13,505 nt of DNA from an uncultured Candidatus Altimarinota bacterium (GCA_947311665.1 CAMZLA010000013.1:1-13505); one strand, 5' to 3'. Shown: positions 1 to 7,526, counted from the stretch's first letter. Notes: generated by a model not told the origin, from the letters alone. Numbers and translations: made by a program.

Positions 1-687
1 ACACCAAATCCAGAAATGATAATGGAATGTCGAACAAATAAAGATTTTGAAAATATTTTACAAAATGCCGATATTTCTCTTGCTGATGGAAATGGAATTT
101 TATGGGCAAGTGGATTAGATTTTTTACAATGGAAATCAAAACATTGGAAATGGATTATTGGGATATATTCATTATTTTTCTTTGCATTTTTCAGAAAGTT
201 TTATAACAAAAAGATTGAAAAACCTCTTTGTGGAAGCGATCTTTTCACACAATATCTTTCATCGGCTGAAAACAAAAAACATATTTTTTTACTGGGAGGA
301 ATGAAAGGCAGTGCAAAATATATTACTAAAAAATATTCTGCACAAATATCTGGATATTTTGATGGAATGGTAAACAAAGAAAATAATAATAAAATTATTG
401 AAGAAATTAAAAAATCTGGAGCAACGGTATTATTTGTTGCTTTGGGAGCACCAAAACAAGAATTATGGATTCATCAGAACAGAAAACTTTTAGAACAAAA
501 CACAACTATAAAAGTTGCATTAGGAGTAGGAGGAAGTTTCGATTTTGTAAGTGGGCATCAGACCAGAAGTCCTAAAATATGGAGAACTCTTGGGCTAGAA
601 TGGGGATATAGACTATGGAAACAACCAGAGCGAGCAGGGCGAATATGGAATGCAACAGGAGGATTTATAAAAGAAATTTTACAATAA
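1..687 (+). CDS. WecG/TagA/CpsF-family glycosyltransferase (GT26), 5' end outside window
   Basis: Members of this family transfer a sugar (N-acetylmannosaminuronic acid, N-acetylmannosamine or similar) onto a lipid-linked carrier at the inner membrane face during cell-surface polymer synthesis. The frame is open from base 1 and its first six codons read TPNPEM, the conserved family motif, so the Met at base 16 is internal and the true start lies upstream. In window numbering, residues 23-36 (NADISLADGNGILW) match the usual NADxxxPDGxGxxWA block, and residues 171-212 hold the C-terminal block (LGVGGSFDFVSG, then GLEWGYRLWKQPER). Residues 41-76 are a longer than usual, aromatic and hydrophobic stretch before the GSDLF motif, possibly a membrane-contact element. 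The 5'-nucleotidase gene starts 3 bp downstream, so the two are probably co-transcribed. The family is clear; the sugar and acceptor cannot be told from sequence. Confidence 0.9.
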   Translation, partial: TPNPEMIMECRTNKDFENILQNADISLADGNGILWASGLDFLQWKSKHWKWIIGIYSLFFFAFFRKFYNKKIEKPLCGSDLFTQYLSSAENKKHIFLLGGMKGSAKYITKKYSAQISGYFDGMVNKENNNKIIEEIKKSGATVLFVALGAPKQELWIHQNRKLLEQNTTIKVALGVGGSFDFVSGHQTRSPKIWRTLGLEWGYRLWKQPERAGRIWNATGGFIKEILQ

Positions 688-690
688 AAT

Positions 691-1629
691 ATGGCATATC
701 CTATAGAAAAAAAATTGGTTATTGGAATTTCATCATCTGCACTCTTCAATTTATCGGAATCGGATAAAATTTTTAGAGAAAAAGGAGAAAAAATATATTC
801 TGAATATCAGAAAAAAAATGAAAATATTCCCCTTGAAAAGGGATCAGGATTTCCTTTTATAGAAAAATTATTATCGATTAATACCGCTCTCAATCTAGCA
901 GAAACTCCCATTGAAGTTGTTTTACTTTCACGAAATAGTCCAGAAACAGGATTACGAGTTTTCAATTCTATAGAATATTATAATTTAGATATTTCTCGAG
1001 GAGCATTTCTTTCTGGAGAATCTCCGGCAAAATATATTCCATCATTTAATATAAAATTATTTTTATCGGAAAATGATGAAGATATTATAGAAGCGAATGA
1101 ATTGGGATATTCGGCAGGGAAAATAAATAAATCACATTTTCAAGATAATGAAAAAGAAAATGATGAAAATAATACATTACGCATTGCTTTCGATTTTGAT
1201 GGAGTTATTGTTGATGATGAATCGGAAAAAGTATTTCAAGAAAGTGGAAATAGTGTAGAAAAATTTTTAGAATATGAAACAGAAAAAAAAGATATTGCAC
1301 ACAAAGCTGGACCATTGAAAGATTTTTTAGAAGCATTATCAGAAATTCAGAAACAAGAAATTCTTAAAAAATCAGAAAATAAAAATTATACACCTATCAT
1401 AGAAACAAGCATTGTAACGGCGAGAAATGCACCAGCTCATAAACGAGCAATTGGGACATTACAAAAGTTTGGAATTACTGTTGATAAAATGTTTTTAATG
1501 GGAGGAGTAAAAAAAGAATTATTGTTGAAAGAACTCAAACCTCATATATTTTTCGATGACCAAAAAACACATTTAACCGATGTTATTCCAAGTGTTCATA
1601 TCCCTTTTTTTGATCCTCATAAAAAATAG
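691..1629 (+). CDS. Cytosolic 5'-nucleotidase (cN-I-like, 5-nucleotidase family PF06189)
   Basis: Predicted HAD-fold nucleotidase that dephosphorylates nucleoside 5'-monophosphates in the cytoplasm; eukaryotic relatives (NT5C1) prefer AMP. The 312 residues cover the whole family. Residues 8-20 (KLVIGISSSALFN) and 78-95 (LLSRNSPETGLRVFNSIE) are the N-terminal family blocks. Residues 166-177 (AFDFDGVIVDDE) hold the HAD DxD nucleophile and acid at D168/D170. Residues 242-250 (VTARNAPAH) are motif II, K274/K275 may be the motif III lysine, and FFDDQ at 287-291 is the last acidic motif. The start is the first ATG, 3 bp after the preceding stop, with no Shine-Dalgarno. Residues 145-163 are a charged, asparagine- and glutamate-rich linker between the two halves. 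A nucleotidase would fit a cell that scavenges nucleotides, but the link with the glycosyltransferase upstream is only positional. The TAG stop lies inside the terminator stem. Confidence 0.88.
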   Translation: MAYPIEKKLVIGISSSALFNLSESDKIFREKGEKIYSEYQKKNENIPLEKGSGFPFIEKLLSINTALNLAETPIEVVLLSRNSPETGLRVFNSIEYYNLDISRGAFLSGESPAKYIPSFNIKLFLSENDEDIIEANELGYSAGKINKSHFQDNEKENDENNTLRIAFDFDGVIVDDESEKVFQESGNSVEKFLEYETEKKDIAHKAGPLKDFLEALSEIQKQEILKKSENKNYTPIIETSIVTARNAPAHKRAIGTLQKFGITVDKMFLMGGVKKELLLKELKPHIFFDDQKTHLTDVIPSVHIPFFDPHKK

Positions 1630-1668
1630 TCTTTGTAATAATATTACAAAGACTATTTTTAAATTTTT
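1622..1668. terminator. Strong bidirectional intrinsic terminator
   Basis: Bases 1622-1639 (AAAAATAGTCTTTGTAAT) pair perfectly with 1643-1660, an 18-bp stem with a minimal loop. A-tracts and T-tracts flank it on both strands. It ends the plus-strand nucleotidase unit, whose TAG stop (1627-1629) is part of the stem, and it sits 30 bp beyond the stop of the convergent SPFH gene, so it can serve both. Confidence 0.9.
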
Positions 1669-1690
1669 ATTTTTTTAAATTTCTATTTTT

Positions 1691-2845
1691 CTATTTTTTC
1701 TCACTTAAACTTTTCACATCAATCATAGGGATTGCTCCATCTGGTAAAATTCCCCAATTGATTTGAGGAGCCATTTTTTCTACAAATCGTAATTGAATAA
1801 TTTCAGGACTTCCAGAAAGAGCTTCTCCTTTCAGTTTAATGGAAGTTGCTTCTGCTTGTGCTTCAATAATTCTTTTTTCGGCTTGAACTTCTGCATTTTT
1901 CTTTTCAAATTCTGATTTTTGAATTTGTTGTTCTGCTATTTTTTTTTCTTCAATAGCATCAAGATATTTATCAGAAAATTTCACATCTCGTACCAATGTA
2001 TTTATCAATGTAATATTATTGTTTTCATAATCTGTTTTAAGCTGATCGACAATTTCTTTTTCTGCTTTAATTCGTGTTTCTTGTTTAAATAAATCGGTTG
2101 AGTCATATCCTGTAATAACTTTTCGTACAACAGACCGAACTCCAGGAGTTACAATTTTTTTCTCATAATTCATTCCAATTTCTTGCACTATTTTTGGTGC
2201 ATTTATTTTTGAAATTTTATATTGAACGGTAATATCAATGCTTACTTTTTGTCCATCTTTTGTAAGAGCTTCTATAGGGTCTCGAGAAGCATTAATTGTT
2301 TTTTCTTGCATTCGTGTATCGAGAACAGTAACGGTTTCAAGAAAAGGAATCTTAAAATTTATTCCAGGATTTAATGTTTCATTTTGAATTCCTCCACTTA
2401 TTTTAGAAAATACAACTCCTGTATGACCAGCAGGAATTGAGACAAACCCATCGGAAATAACAGAAAATGCAATAAACCCAATTGCTACCATTCCAAACAA
2501 TCCAGAAAATATTCCACCATTATTTTTATTATTTTTATTATTTTTTACATTCATATTATTATTTTGAGTTATAGAATTAAGCATTTGAGAAATTTTTTGT
2601 TCATATTTATTGGTATCAGATTTTTTTTCTTTTTCATACTGTTTCTTTTTTTCTTTTTCATCTGATGAATTTATTTTTTTTATTTTTTCAGAATTTTCAT
2701 CTAAAATATTTTTCCCAGAATCTGATGACATGAAAATGAGAAAAGCTGCAAAAAGAATGAGCGGAAGAAAAACAGGAAGTATTATAAAAAGAATAAATAA
2801 TAAAACATAAGCCGCTTTTCTCCACCAAGGAGGAAGATTTTTCAT
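1691..2845 (-). CDS. Prohibitin/SPFH-domain membrane protein with extended N-terminus
   Basis: SPFH/PHB proteins form large membrane-attached ring or cage assemblies that organise membranes or regulate membrane proteases; the exact role here is unknown. In order: a hydrophobic segment at residues 12-39 (preceded by PPWWRK); a very charged low-complexity region at 44-110 ending in three KNN repeats; a second hydrophobic segment at about 111-131; the PHB domain at about 132-300, with AGHTGVVF, NPGINFKIPF and the VSIDITVQYKI strand; an alpha-helical coiled-coil region (about 296-340) rich in A, E, K and Q; and a short C-terminal tail. Typical bacterial prohibitin homologues start near the second hydrophobic segment, so the first ~110 residues are an addition. 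It is the last gene of the sufS-pth cluster, 55 bp after pth. No Shine-Dalgarno precedes the ATG. Family assignment is firm. Confidence 0.87.
   Translation of the reverse strand: MKNLPPWWRKAAYVLLFILFIILPVFLPLILFAAFLIFMSSDSGKNILDENSEKIKKINSSDEKEKKKQYEKEKKSDTNKYEQKISQMLNSITQNNNMNVKNNKNNKNNGGIFSGLFGMVAIGFIAFSVISDGFVSIPAGHTGVVFSKISGGIQNETLNPGINFKIPFLETVTVLDTRMQEKTINASRDPIEALTKDGQKVSIDITVQYKISKINAPKIVQEIGMNYEKKIVTPGVRSVVRKVITGYDSTDLFKQETRIKAEKEIVDQLKTDYENNNITLINTLVRDVKFSDKYLDAIEEKKIAEQQIQKSEFEKKNAEVQAEKRIIEAQAEATSIKLKGEALSGSPEIIQLRFVEKMAPQINWGILPDGAIPMIDVKSLSEKK
2519..2545 (-). repeat. Three perfect 9-bp repeats encoding (KNN)3 in the SPFH gene
   Basis: On the coding strand the unit AAAAATAAT occurs three times in tandem, in frame, encoding residues 101-109. 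Such a tract can change length by slippage without breaking the frame, varying the linker next to the second membrane segment. Confidence 0.85.
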
Positions 2846-2880
2846 AAAAAAATAAAAATTTATACTCTATAGAGAGTATA
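2846..2880 (-). terminator. Possible weak terminator between pth and the SPFH gene
   Basis: On the minus strand TATACTCT pairs with AGAGTATA (+ coordinates 2861-2868 and 2873-2880, 4-nt loop), followed by a T-rich run up to the SPFH start codon. The stem begins 20 bp after the pth stop. It has few G-C pairs, so partial read-through into the SPFH gene is likely; it could equally be a 5'-UTR hairpin of that gene. Confidence 0.4.
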
Positions 2881-2900
2881 TCGGAAAAAAACAAAGAAAA

Positions 2901-3446
2901 TCAATCAATTAAAAAAAATTCTTCAAGCATTTCAGGTATTTTTATAAAGACATCTGTTTCTAAAAAAGAAAGTTCATCTGATGAAAATTTCGATAAAACA
3001 AAATCTGCCGTATTGTGAAAATATGCTTGTTTTTCATTTCCCACCCCAATTTTTATTCTCTTACATTCCTGCGTTCCCAAAACTTTTATAACATCTTTCA
3101 TTCCATTTTGTCCCCCACTCGACCCTTTTTCTCGCCAACGAATTTTCCCTATTTGCATGTCTTTATCATCGTAAACAATGCAAATATTTGAAATATCTAT
3201 TTTATAAAATTGTATAACAGATAATAGACTTTTTCCACTCAAGTTCATGAAAGTATGCGGTTTAAGAAAAAGTATTTTTTCTCCATTCATGTTCCCTTCA
3301 GAAATTTCTCCAAAAAATTTATTTTCTTTTTTCCATGAAGAAAAATTATATTTTTTTTGTAAAAAATCACCACATAAAAATCCTGCATTGTGTCGAGTTT
3401 TTTCATATTCTTTTCCAATATTTCCAAGAAAGCAAACAAGTTTCAT
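2901..3446 (-). CDS. pth: Peptidyl-tRNA hydrolase
   Basis: Cleaves the ester bond of peptidyl-tRNAs that fall off the ribosome, recycling tRNA; normally essential in bacteria. The 181 residues are slightly shorter than E. coli Pth (194). Matching the E. coli active site, I see N9 (in FLGNIG), H19 (in TRHNAGF), the FMNLSG block with N68, D93 in VYDD, and N114 in GGQNGMKD, so the catalytic set is complete. Two positions deviate: the usual GNPG is GNIG, and the residue before N114, normally His (GGHNG), is Gln. The gene ends in TGA; reading that as Gly would simply run into the next gene, so TGA is a real stop. It lies 21 bp downstream of the sufS-type gene and is probably transcribed with it. 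No Shine-Dalgarno is present. Confidence 0.93.
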   Translation of the reverse strand: MKLVCFLGNIGKEYEKTRHNAGFLCGDFLQKKYNFSSWKKENKFFGEISEGNMNGEKILFLKPHTFMNLSGKSLLSVIQFYKIDISNICIVYDDKDMQIGKIRWREKGSSGGQNGMKDVIKVLGTQECKRIKIGVGNEKQAYFHNTADFVLSKFSSDELSFLETDVFIKIPEMLEEFFLID

Positions 3447-3467
3447 ATTTTTTTTATATTACTGTTC

Positions 3468-4670
3468 TTAACAAAATAATTTTTCTATTTCACTCAAGGC
3501 ATTTACAAAAGCATCAATATCTTTTTCATCAGTATATACCCAAAAGCTCATTCGTACTGTTCCTTTTATTTTCAAAAAATGATGTAAAGGATTGGCACAA
3601 TGGAAACCAGTTCGCACGGCAATATTTTTTTCTCCCAATAATACAGCAATATCTGAATGATGAATTTTTTCGTGATATAAAGAGATATTTCCACTTCTTT
3701 CATCAGGATTTTTTGGACCAACAATTTTCCAGTTTGGAAGTTTTTGTTTCAGCTGATGAAAAGCATAGTCTAATAATTTTTTTTCATGAGCTTCAATTTT
3801 TTTCATTCCTCCAATATTTTCAATATATTCTATTGCTGCACCAAATCCAATAACATTTTCTATTGCTGGAGTTCCCGATTCTAAATAACTTGGCTGAGGA
3901 AGCAGAGAAAAATCATCTTCTGTTACATCATCAACCATATCTCCACCAAATAAATATGGAGGTAAAACTTCACGAAATTTTTCAGAAAGAAATAAACATC
4001 CTGTCCCTCCTGCGCCCAATTTATGTCCAGTAATGAAGGCAGCATCAACTCCTAATTCTGTAAAATTGAAGGGAAGATGTGGAGCACTTTGACATGCATC
4101 GAGAACGGTATAAATATTATTTTTTTTTGCTAATTGCACAATGTTTTTTACTGGGAAAATTTGTCCTGTAACATTTGAAACATGAGCAAATGCTATGAGT
4201 TTTGTATTTGTTGTAAGAGCATTTTCAAACTGATGAAAACTAAAAACCCCCTTTTCATCAGGATGAATAAAAATAATTTTCACTCCTTTTTTTCGTGAGA
4301 AATGCATCCATGGTAAAATATTTGCATGATGCTCAGAAACGGGAATAATTATTTCATCTCCTTTCTCTAAAAAAAGTTCAGAAAATCCTGAAGCAAAAAT
4401 ATTACTGGCCTCTGTTCCATTTTTTGTAAAAATGCAATTTTGAGGTTCTACACCAAAAAAATGAGAAATAATATTTCGAGATTTTTCATATTGTTCTGTC
4501 GACTGGAGAGAAAGTGAATATAATCCTCTGTGAATATTTGAATAATTCGTTTCAGAAAAATGAGAAATTGTATCAATAACTTTTTGAGGTTTTTGACTAC
4601 TCGCCGCAGAATCGAGAAAAATAAGGTCTGGATTGTTTTTAAAAATAGGGAAATCTTTTTTACAATTCAT
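3468..4670 (-). CDS. sufS: SufS-type (group II) cysteine desulfurase
   Basis: PLP enzyme that takes sulfur from L-cysteine as a protein-bound persulfide for Fe-S cluster assembly or tRNA thiolation. All landmarks are visible in 400 residues: LDSAASSQKP at 19-28, NIHRGLY at 45-51, SEHHANILPW at 112-121 (PLP-stacking His), D191 in LDACQS, the Schiff-base lysine K217 in TGHKLGAGG, SGTPAIENVIG at 265-275, and the sulfur-carrying C358 in VRTGFHCANPL, with the short loop typical of the SufS/CsdA group. No sufB, sufC, sufD or sufU lies nearby, so the partner scaffold must be elsewhere. On the minus strand it leads the cluster continuing into pth and the SPFH gene. A TATAAT box only 7 nt before the ATG suggests a leaderless transcript. 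The family is certain; the sufS rather than csdA label is by similarity. Confidence 0.9.
   Translation of the reverse strand: MNCKKDFPIFKNNPDLIFLDSAASSQKPQKVIDTISHFSETNYSNIHRGLYSLSLQSTEQYEKSRNIISHFFGVEPQNCIFTKNGTEASNIFASGFSELFLEKGDEIIIPVSEHHANILPWMHFSRKKGVKIIFIHPDEKGVFSFHQFENALTTNTKLIAFAHVSNVTGQIFPVKNIVQLAKKNNIYTVLDACQSAPHLPFNFTELGVDAAFITGHKLGAGGTGCLFLSEKFREVLPPYLFGGDMVDDVTEDDFSLLPQPSYLESGTPAIENVIGFGAAIEYIENIGGMKKIEAHEKKLLDYAFHQLKQKLPNWKIVGPKNPDERSGNISLYHEKIHHSDIAVLLGEKNIAVRTGFHCANPLHHFLKIKGTVRMSFWVYTDEKDIDAFVNALSEIEKLFC
4230..4261. repeat. Inverted pair of the recurrent 10-mer CTGATGAAAA inside sufS
   Basis: CTGATGAAAA at 4230-4239 and its exact complement TTTTCATCAG at 4252-4261 form a perfect 10-bp inverted repeat around a 12-nt spacer. 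The same 10-mer recurs elsewhere in the window (see findings). Confidence 0.8.
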
Positions 4671-4677
4671 CAGAAAT

Positions 4678-4683
4678 ATTATA
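4678..4683 (-). promoter_or_regulatory. Candidate -10 box for the sufS-pth cluster
   Basis: A perfect TATAAT on the minus strand ends 7 nt before the sufS ATG, placing the expected transcript start at or next to the start codon. I see no convincing -35 box upstream, so this is tentative in such AT-rich DNA. Confidence 0.35.
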
Positions 4684-4736
4684 ATTTTAATTTTTAATCT
4701 TTAATTTTTGTTGCAATAAATCTTAATAATAAATTT

Positions 4737-4765
4737 TTTACAACATACATGAAATAGTGTATCAT
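4737..4765 (+). promoter_or_regulatory. Sigma70-type promoter for tatD
   Basis: TTTACA (4737-4742) and TATCAT (4760-4765) are separated by 17 bp, each one mismatch from consensus. The expected transcript start near 4772 gives a leader of about 30 nt. Confidence 0.6.
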
Positions 4766-4801
4766 ATTTTCAAAAAAAATCTATTTTAAAAATATAGCAC
4801 T

Positions 4802-5599
4802 ATGCAAATATTTGACACTCATACCCATGATTATTTTCATACATTTGATAAAGATAGAGATGAAATGCTGAAAGAAGATTTTTCATCTGGAGTAATGGGG
4901 AAAGTGCAGATTGGGTGTGATGAAGAAACAAGTCTTCAGGCGTTAAAACTTGCAAGAACCGATGAAAAAATGTGGGCAACAGTGGGAATTCATCCGTGTT
5001 ATGTAGAAGAAAATTTTGAAAAAAGAGAAAAAATATTTAATATTTTTGAAAAATTATTAAAAGAAAATCCTAAAAAAATAATTGGAATAGGAGAAACAGG
5101 ATTCGATTTTTATCATAAAGATAGTGATGAAATGAGAGAAAAACAAAAAACTTCATTCATTCAGCATATACAATTTGCAGTAAAATATGAAAAACCTCTA
5201 GTTATTCACACGAGAAATGCACGAAAAGAAACATTAGATTTCTTTGCTGATGAAATTTCAAAATATAAAAATGTGAAAGCGGTTATTCATTGTTTTTCAG
5301 AAGATGCTCATTTTGCAAAAACAGTAACAGAGAAATATGGATTTTTTCTTGGGATTGGTGGAGTAGCAACATATCCTGCATGTAAAGAAATTAGAAATGC
5401 AATTGATGAAACTCCAATAAAATTTTTAATAACAGAAACAGATAGTCCATATCTAGCACCACAAAGCAAACGAGGAAAACGAAATCAATCAAAAAATATA
5501 AAAGAAGTTATTGAATTGATTTCTGAAATAAAAAAAATTCCACTGCAAGAGTGCAGTGAAATTTTAGTAAAAAATGCGAAACAATTTTGGGGTGTATAG
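4802..5599 (+). CDS. tatD: TatD-family metal-dependent hydrolase (3'-5' deoxyribonuclease)
   Basis: Amidohydrolase-fold nuclease of the TatD/YcfH family; characterised members are metal-dependent DNases (some also act on RNA) tied to DNA repair or degradation, in the cytoplasm. The 265 residues are full length. Metal ligands are all visible: H7 and H9 in DTHTH, E98 in IGETGFDFY, H136 in VIHTRNA, H163 in IHCFS, and D214 in ETDSPYLAP. VGIHPC at 61-66 and RGKRN at 224-228 are further family marks. The start is fixed by DTHTH, which begins at residue 5 as usual. It has its own promoter, no Shine-Dalgarno, and points away from sufS. Only 10 bp separate its stop from the stop of the convergent helicase gene, and its last ~70 bp contain that gene's probable terminator on the other strand. 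Confidence 0.9.
   Translation: MQIFDTHTHDYFHTFDKDRDEMLKEDFSSGVMGKVQIGCDEETSLQALKLARTDEKMWATVGIHPCYVEENFEKREKIFNIFEKLLKENPKKIIGIGETGFDFYHKDSDEMREKQKTSFIQHIQFAVKYEKPLVIHTRNARKETLDFFADEISKYKNVKAVIHCFSEDAHFAKTVTEKYGFFLGIGGVATYPACKEIRNAIDETPIKFLITETDSPYLAPQSKRGKRNQSKNIKEVIELISEIKKIPLQECSEILVKNAKQFWGV
5530..5558 (-). terminator. Terminator of the DEAD-box gene, embedded in the tatD coding end
   Basis: CACTGCA (5541-5547) and TGCAGTG (5552-5558) form a 7-bp G-C-containing stem with a 4-nt loop. On the minus strand it is followed by GAATTTTTTTT, the layout of an intrinsic terminator, 52 bp past the helicase stop. On the plus strand there is no comparable T-run. Confidence 0.7.
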
Positions 5600-5609
5600 A
5601 GCTAATGAG

Positions 5610-6977
5610 TTATTTTTTCCTTCTAAATGAAGTTTTAGGTTTCCGTTTTTTTTGTTGCCCTTCTTGTTCTCTTGAACCTCTATATTCATTTTTTTTATCT
5701 CGATGATTATAGTTTTTTTTATTAGAACTTCTAGAGTTTTTAGAAAAATTTCTTTTTTGTCCTGACCATTTTCCTTGTTTTTGTCCCATTTTTTTTCTTG
5801 GACTATTTTCAGGATGAATAATATGAAAATCGTGATTTGAATCTACTGGAATTTTTTTTCCTATCAGTTTTTGTATATCTCTTATATATGCCATTTCTTC
5901 AGCATCAGCTAAAGAAATAGCTATTCCACTATTTTCAGCTCGCCCTGTTCTTCCAATTCTATGAACATACGTCTCTGGTTCATTTGGAATTTCAAAATTT
6001 ATAACATGAGACAATTTATCTATATCTATCCCTCGAGAAGCAAGATCGGTAGCAACAAGAACTTTTATTTTCCCTTTTTTAAAATCGGATAATGCATTTT
6101 GTCTAAAGTTTTGAGATTTGTTTCCATGAATTGCAGCAGCCCCAATCCCTATATTATTTATAAAATCTGAAATTTTATTAGCTCTATGTTTTGTTCGAGT
6201 AAATACAAGTACGGATTTTACAGATTTTTGTTGCAAAATATTTTTTAACAGATTTTTTTTATTTTTTGTATCAACAAATAATAGTTTTTGTGTAACTGTT
6301 TCTGCTGTAGAAGAAACAGGAGCTATTGTTATTTTTATAGGATTTTTCAACAAACTATCGGCTAAAGTAATTATTGAGTGAGGCATTGTTGCAGAAAAAA
6401 ACAAAGACTGTCTTTTCTCTGGTAATGCTCTAATTATTTTTTTAACATCATGAATAAATCCCATATCAAGCATTCTATCTGCTTCATCAAGTGTAAAAAT
6501 TTTAAGATTTTTTAATGAAATAATTTTCTGATTCATTAAGTCGAGTAATCTTCCTGGTGTTGCCGTTAAAATATCAACTCCTTTATTTAGTTTAATAACT
6601 TGAGAATGCTGTTTCACTCCTCCAAAAATAACGGCATGTTTAAGTCCTGTATTTGTACTATATTCTTTTATATTATCATCAATTTGAATGGCAAGTTCTC
6701 GAGTAGGAGTAACTATCAAACATTTAATTCCTGATTTTTTCCATGCACTCCAATCTCCCCCATTATTTCCCTTGTTTCGTTCTTCTAACAAAATTTGTAA
6801 TGTAGGAATTGCAAATGCAGCTGTTTTCCCTGTTCCTGTTTGTGCACAACCCAAAACATCTTTTCTTTGAATTATAGGAATTATTGCTTTTTCCTGAATG
6901 GGTGTTGGAGAAATATATCCTTTTTCTGCAATTGATTGTTGAATATTTTTATCGAGTGGTAGATCTGTGAATTTCAT
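5610..6977 (-). CDS. DEAD-box ATP-dependent RNA helicase (RhlE/CshA type)
   Basis: ATP-dependent RNA helicase for ribosome assembly, RNA decay or cold adaptation. All core motifs are present in 455 residues: Q motif around 3-29 (FTDLPL to PTPIQ), motif I AQTGTGKT at 45-52, Ia PTRELA at 91-96, GG at 119-120, Ib TPGR at 140-143, II DEAD at 164-167, III SAT at 195-197, IV VFTRTK at 258-263, V ATDLASRGID at 309-318, VI HRIGRTGR at 339-346. After about residue 392 comes a 60-residue basic, low-complexity tail rich in K, R, N, S and G, typical of RNA-binding extensions. Residues 67-84 carry a small family-typical insertion. It is monocistronic: terminator of rpsJ upstream, convergent tatD downstream. 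I see no clear promoter in the preceding AT-rich stretch. The exact subfamily cannot be fixed. Confidence 0.93.
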   Translation of the reverse strand: MKFTDLPLDKNIQQSIAEKGYISPTPIQEKAIIPIIQRKDVLGCAQTGTGKTAAFAIPTLQILLEERNKGNNGGDWSAWKKSGIKCLIVTPTRELAIQIDDNIKEYSTNTGLKHAVIFGGVKQHSQVIKLNKGVDILTATPGRLLDLMNQKIISLKNLKIFTLDEADRMLDMGFIHDVKKIIRALPEKRQSLFFSATMPHSIITLADSLLKNPIKITIAPVSSTAETVTQKLLFVDTKNKKNLLKNILQQKSVKSVLVFTRTKHRANKISDFINNIGIGAAAIHGNKSQNFRQNALSDFKKGKIKVLVATDLASRGIDIDKLSHVINFEIPNEPETYVHRIGRTGRAENSGIAISLADAEEMAYIRDIQKLIGKKIPVDSNHDFHIIHPENSPRKKMGQKQGKWSGQKRNFSKNSRSSNKKNYNHRDKKNEYRGSREQEGQQKKRKPKTSFRRKK

Positions 6978-7080
6978 GTGTTTTATGTTTTATAAATAAA
7001 TAACAGAGAGAGCCTATACTATATTACAAAGAGATGATATTGTTTCTTTCATAATTACAAAAAAAGAAATATAAAATAAT

Positions 7081-7127
7081 ACAAAACAAAAAAGAGCTTT
7101 CTTATTATAAAAATAAGAAAGCTCTTT
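7081..7127 (-). terminator. Intrinsic terminator after rpsJ
   Basis: AAAGAGCTTTCTTATT (7091-7106) pairs perfectly with 7112-7127, a 16-bp stem with a 5-nt loop. On the minus strand it continues into TTTTTTGTTTTGT. It lies 42 bp beyond the rpsJ stop and insulates the helicase gene from the tuf-rpsJ unit. Confidence 0.9.
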
Positions 7128-7169
7128 AATCTCATGAATATCTATATTGTAAAAAATATAAATATTAAT

Positions 7170-7502
7170 TTATTTCATTTGAATAGAAACTTCTACTCCT
7201 GATGGCAAATGCAATGAAGAAAGTGAATTCACAGTATTTGGAGTTGCCTCCGAAAGGTCAATTAATCGTTTATGATTTCGTAATTCAAATTGTTCTCGTG
7301 CTGTTTTATTTACAAATGTAGATTTATTAACTGTAAATCTTTTGATTTTTACAGGAAGTGGAACAGGACCAGAAACAATAGCTCCTGCTCGTTCTGCTGT
7401 TTCTACAATTGTTTTTGCAGCTTCATCAATCAATGAATGATCGAAACTTTTAAGAATAATTCGTACTTTTGGTGCAGTACCCGCATCATTGGCTTTTGCC
7501 AT
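7170..7502 (-). CDS. rpsJ: Ribosomal protein S10
   Basis: Small-subunit ribosomal protein S10 (also NusE, a partner of NusB/NusG in antitermination). Residues 12-20 (KVRIILKSF) and the region [21 protein letters not shown] are the family core, and the C-terminal half keeps the [13 protein letters not shown] and LPSGVEV blocks. At 110 residues it is a few residues longer than usual because of an N-terminal [10 protein letters not shown] stretch. It lies downstream of tuf, as at the end of the classical str operon, but is not followed by rplC and the rest of the S10 operon. A tuf terminator lies between the genes, so S10 depends on read-through or an unseen promoter. No Shine-Dalgarno is visible before the ATG. 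Confidence 0.96.
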   Translation of the reverse strand: MAKANDAGTAPKVRIILKSFDHSLIDEAAKTIVETAERAGAIVSGPVPLPVKIKRFTVNKSTFVNKTAREQFELRNHKRLIDLSEATPNTVNSLSSLHLPSGVEVSIQMK

Positions 7503-7526
7503 AAGAAATAAATGTTAAAGATCTAA

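Noticed and set aside
16..18. Met codon at 16 as start of the glycosyltransferase
   Set aside because: It is the M of the conserved TPNPEM motif; the frame is open to base 1, so the gene begins outside the window.
3335..3853. 172-codon plus-strand open frame across pth and sufS
   Set aside because: It runs antisense to two clear genes and is rich in F, H, Q and S, as expected of a shadow of AT-rich coding DNA.
6978..7080. Promoter for the DEAD-box gene
   Set aside because: Several -10-like words occur on the minus strand, but none has a reasonable -35 box at 16-18 bp.
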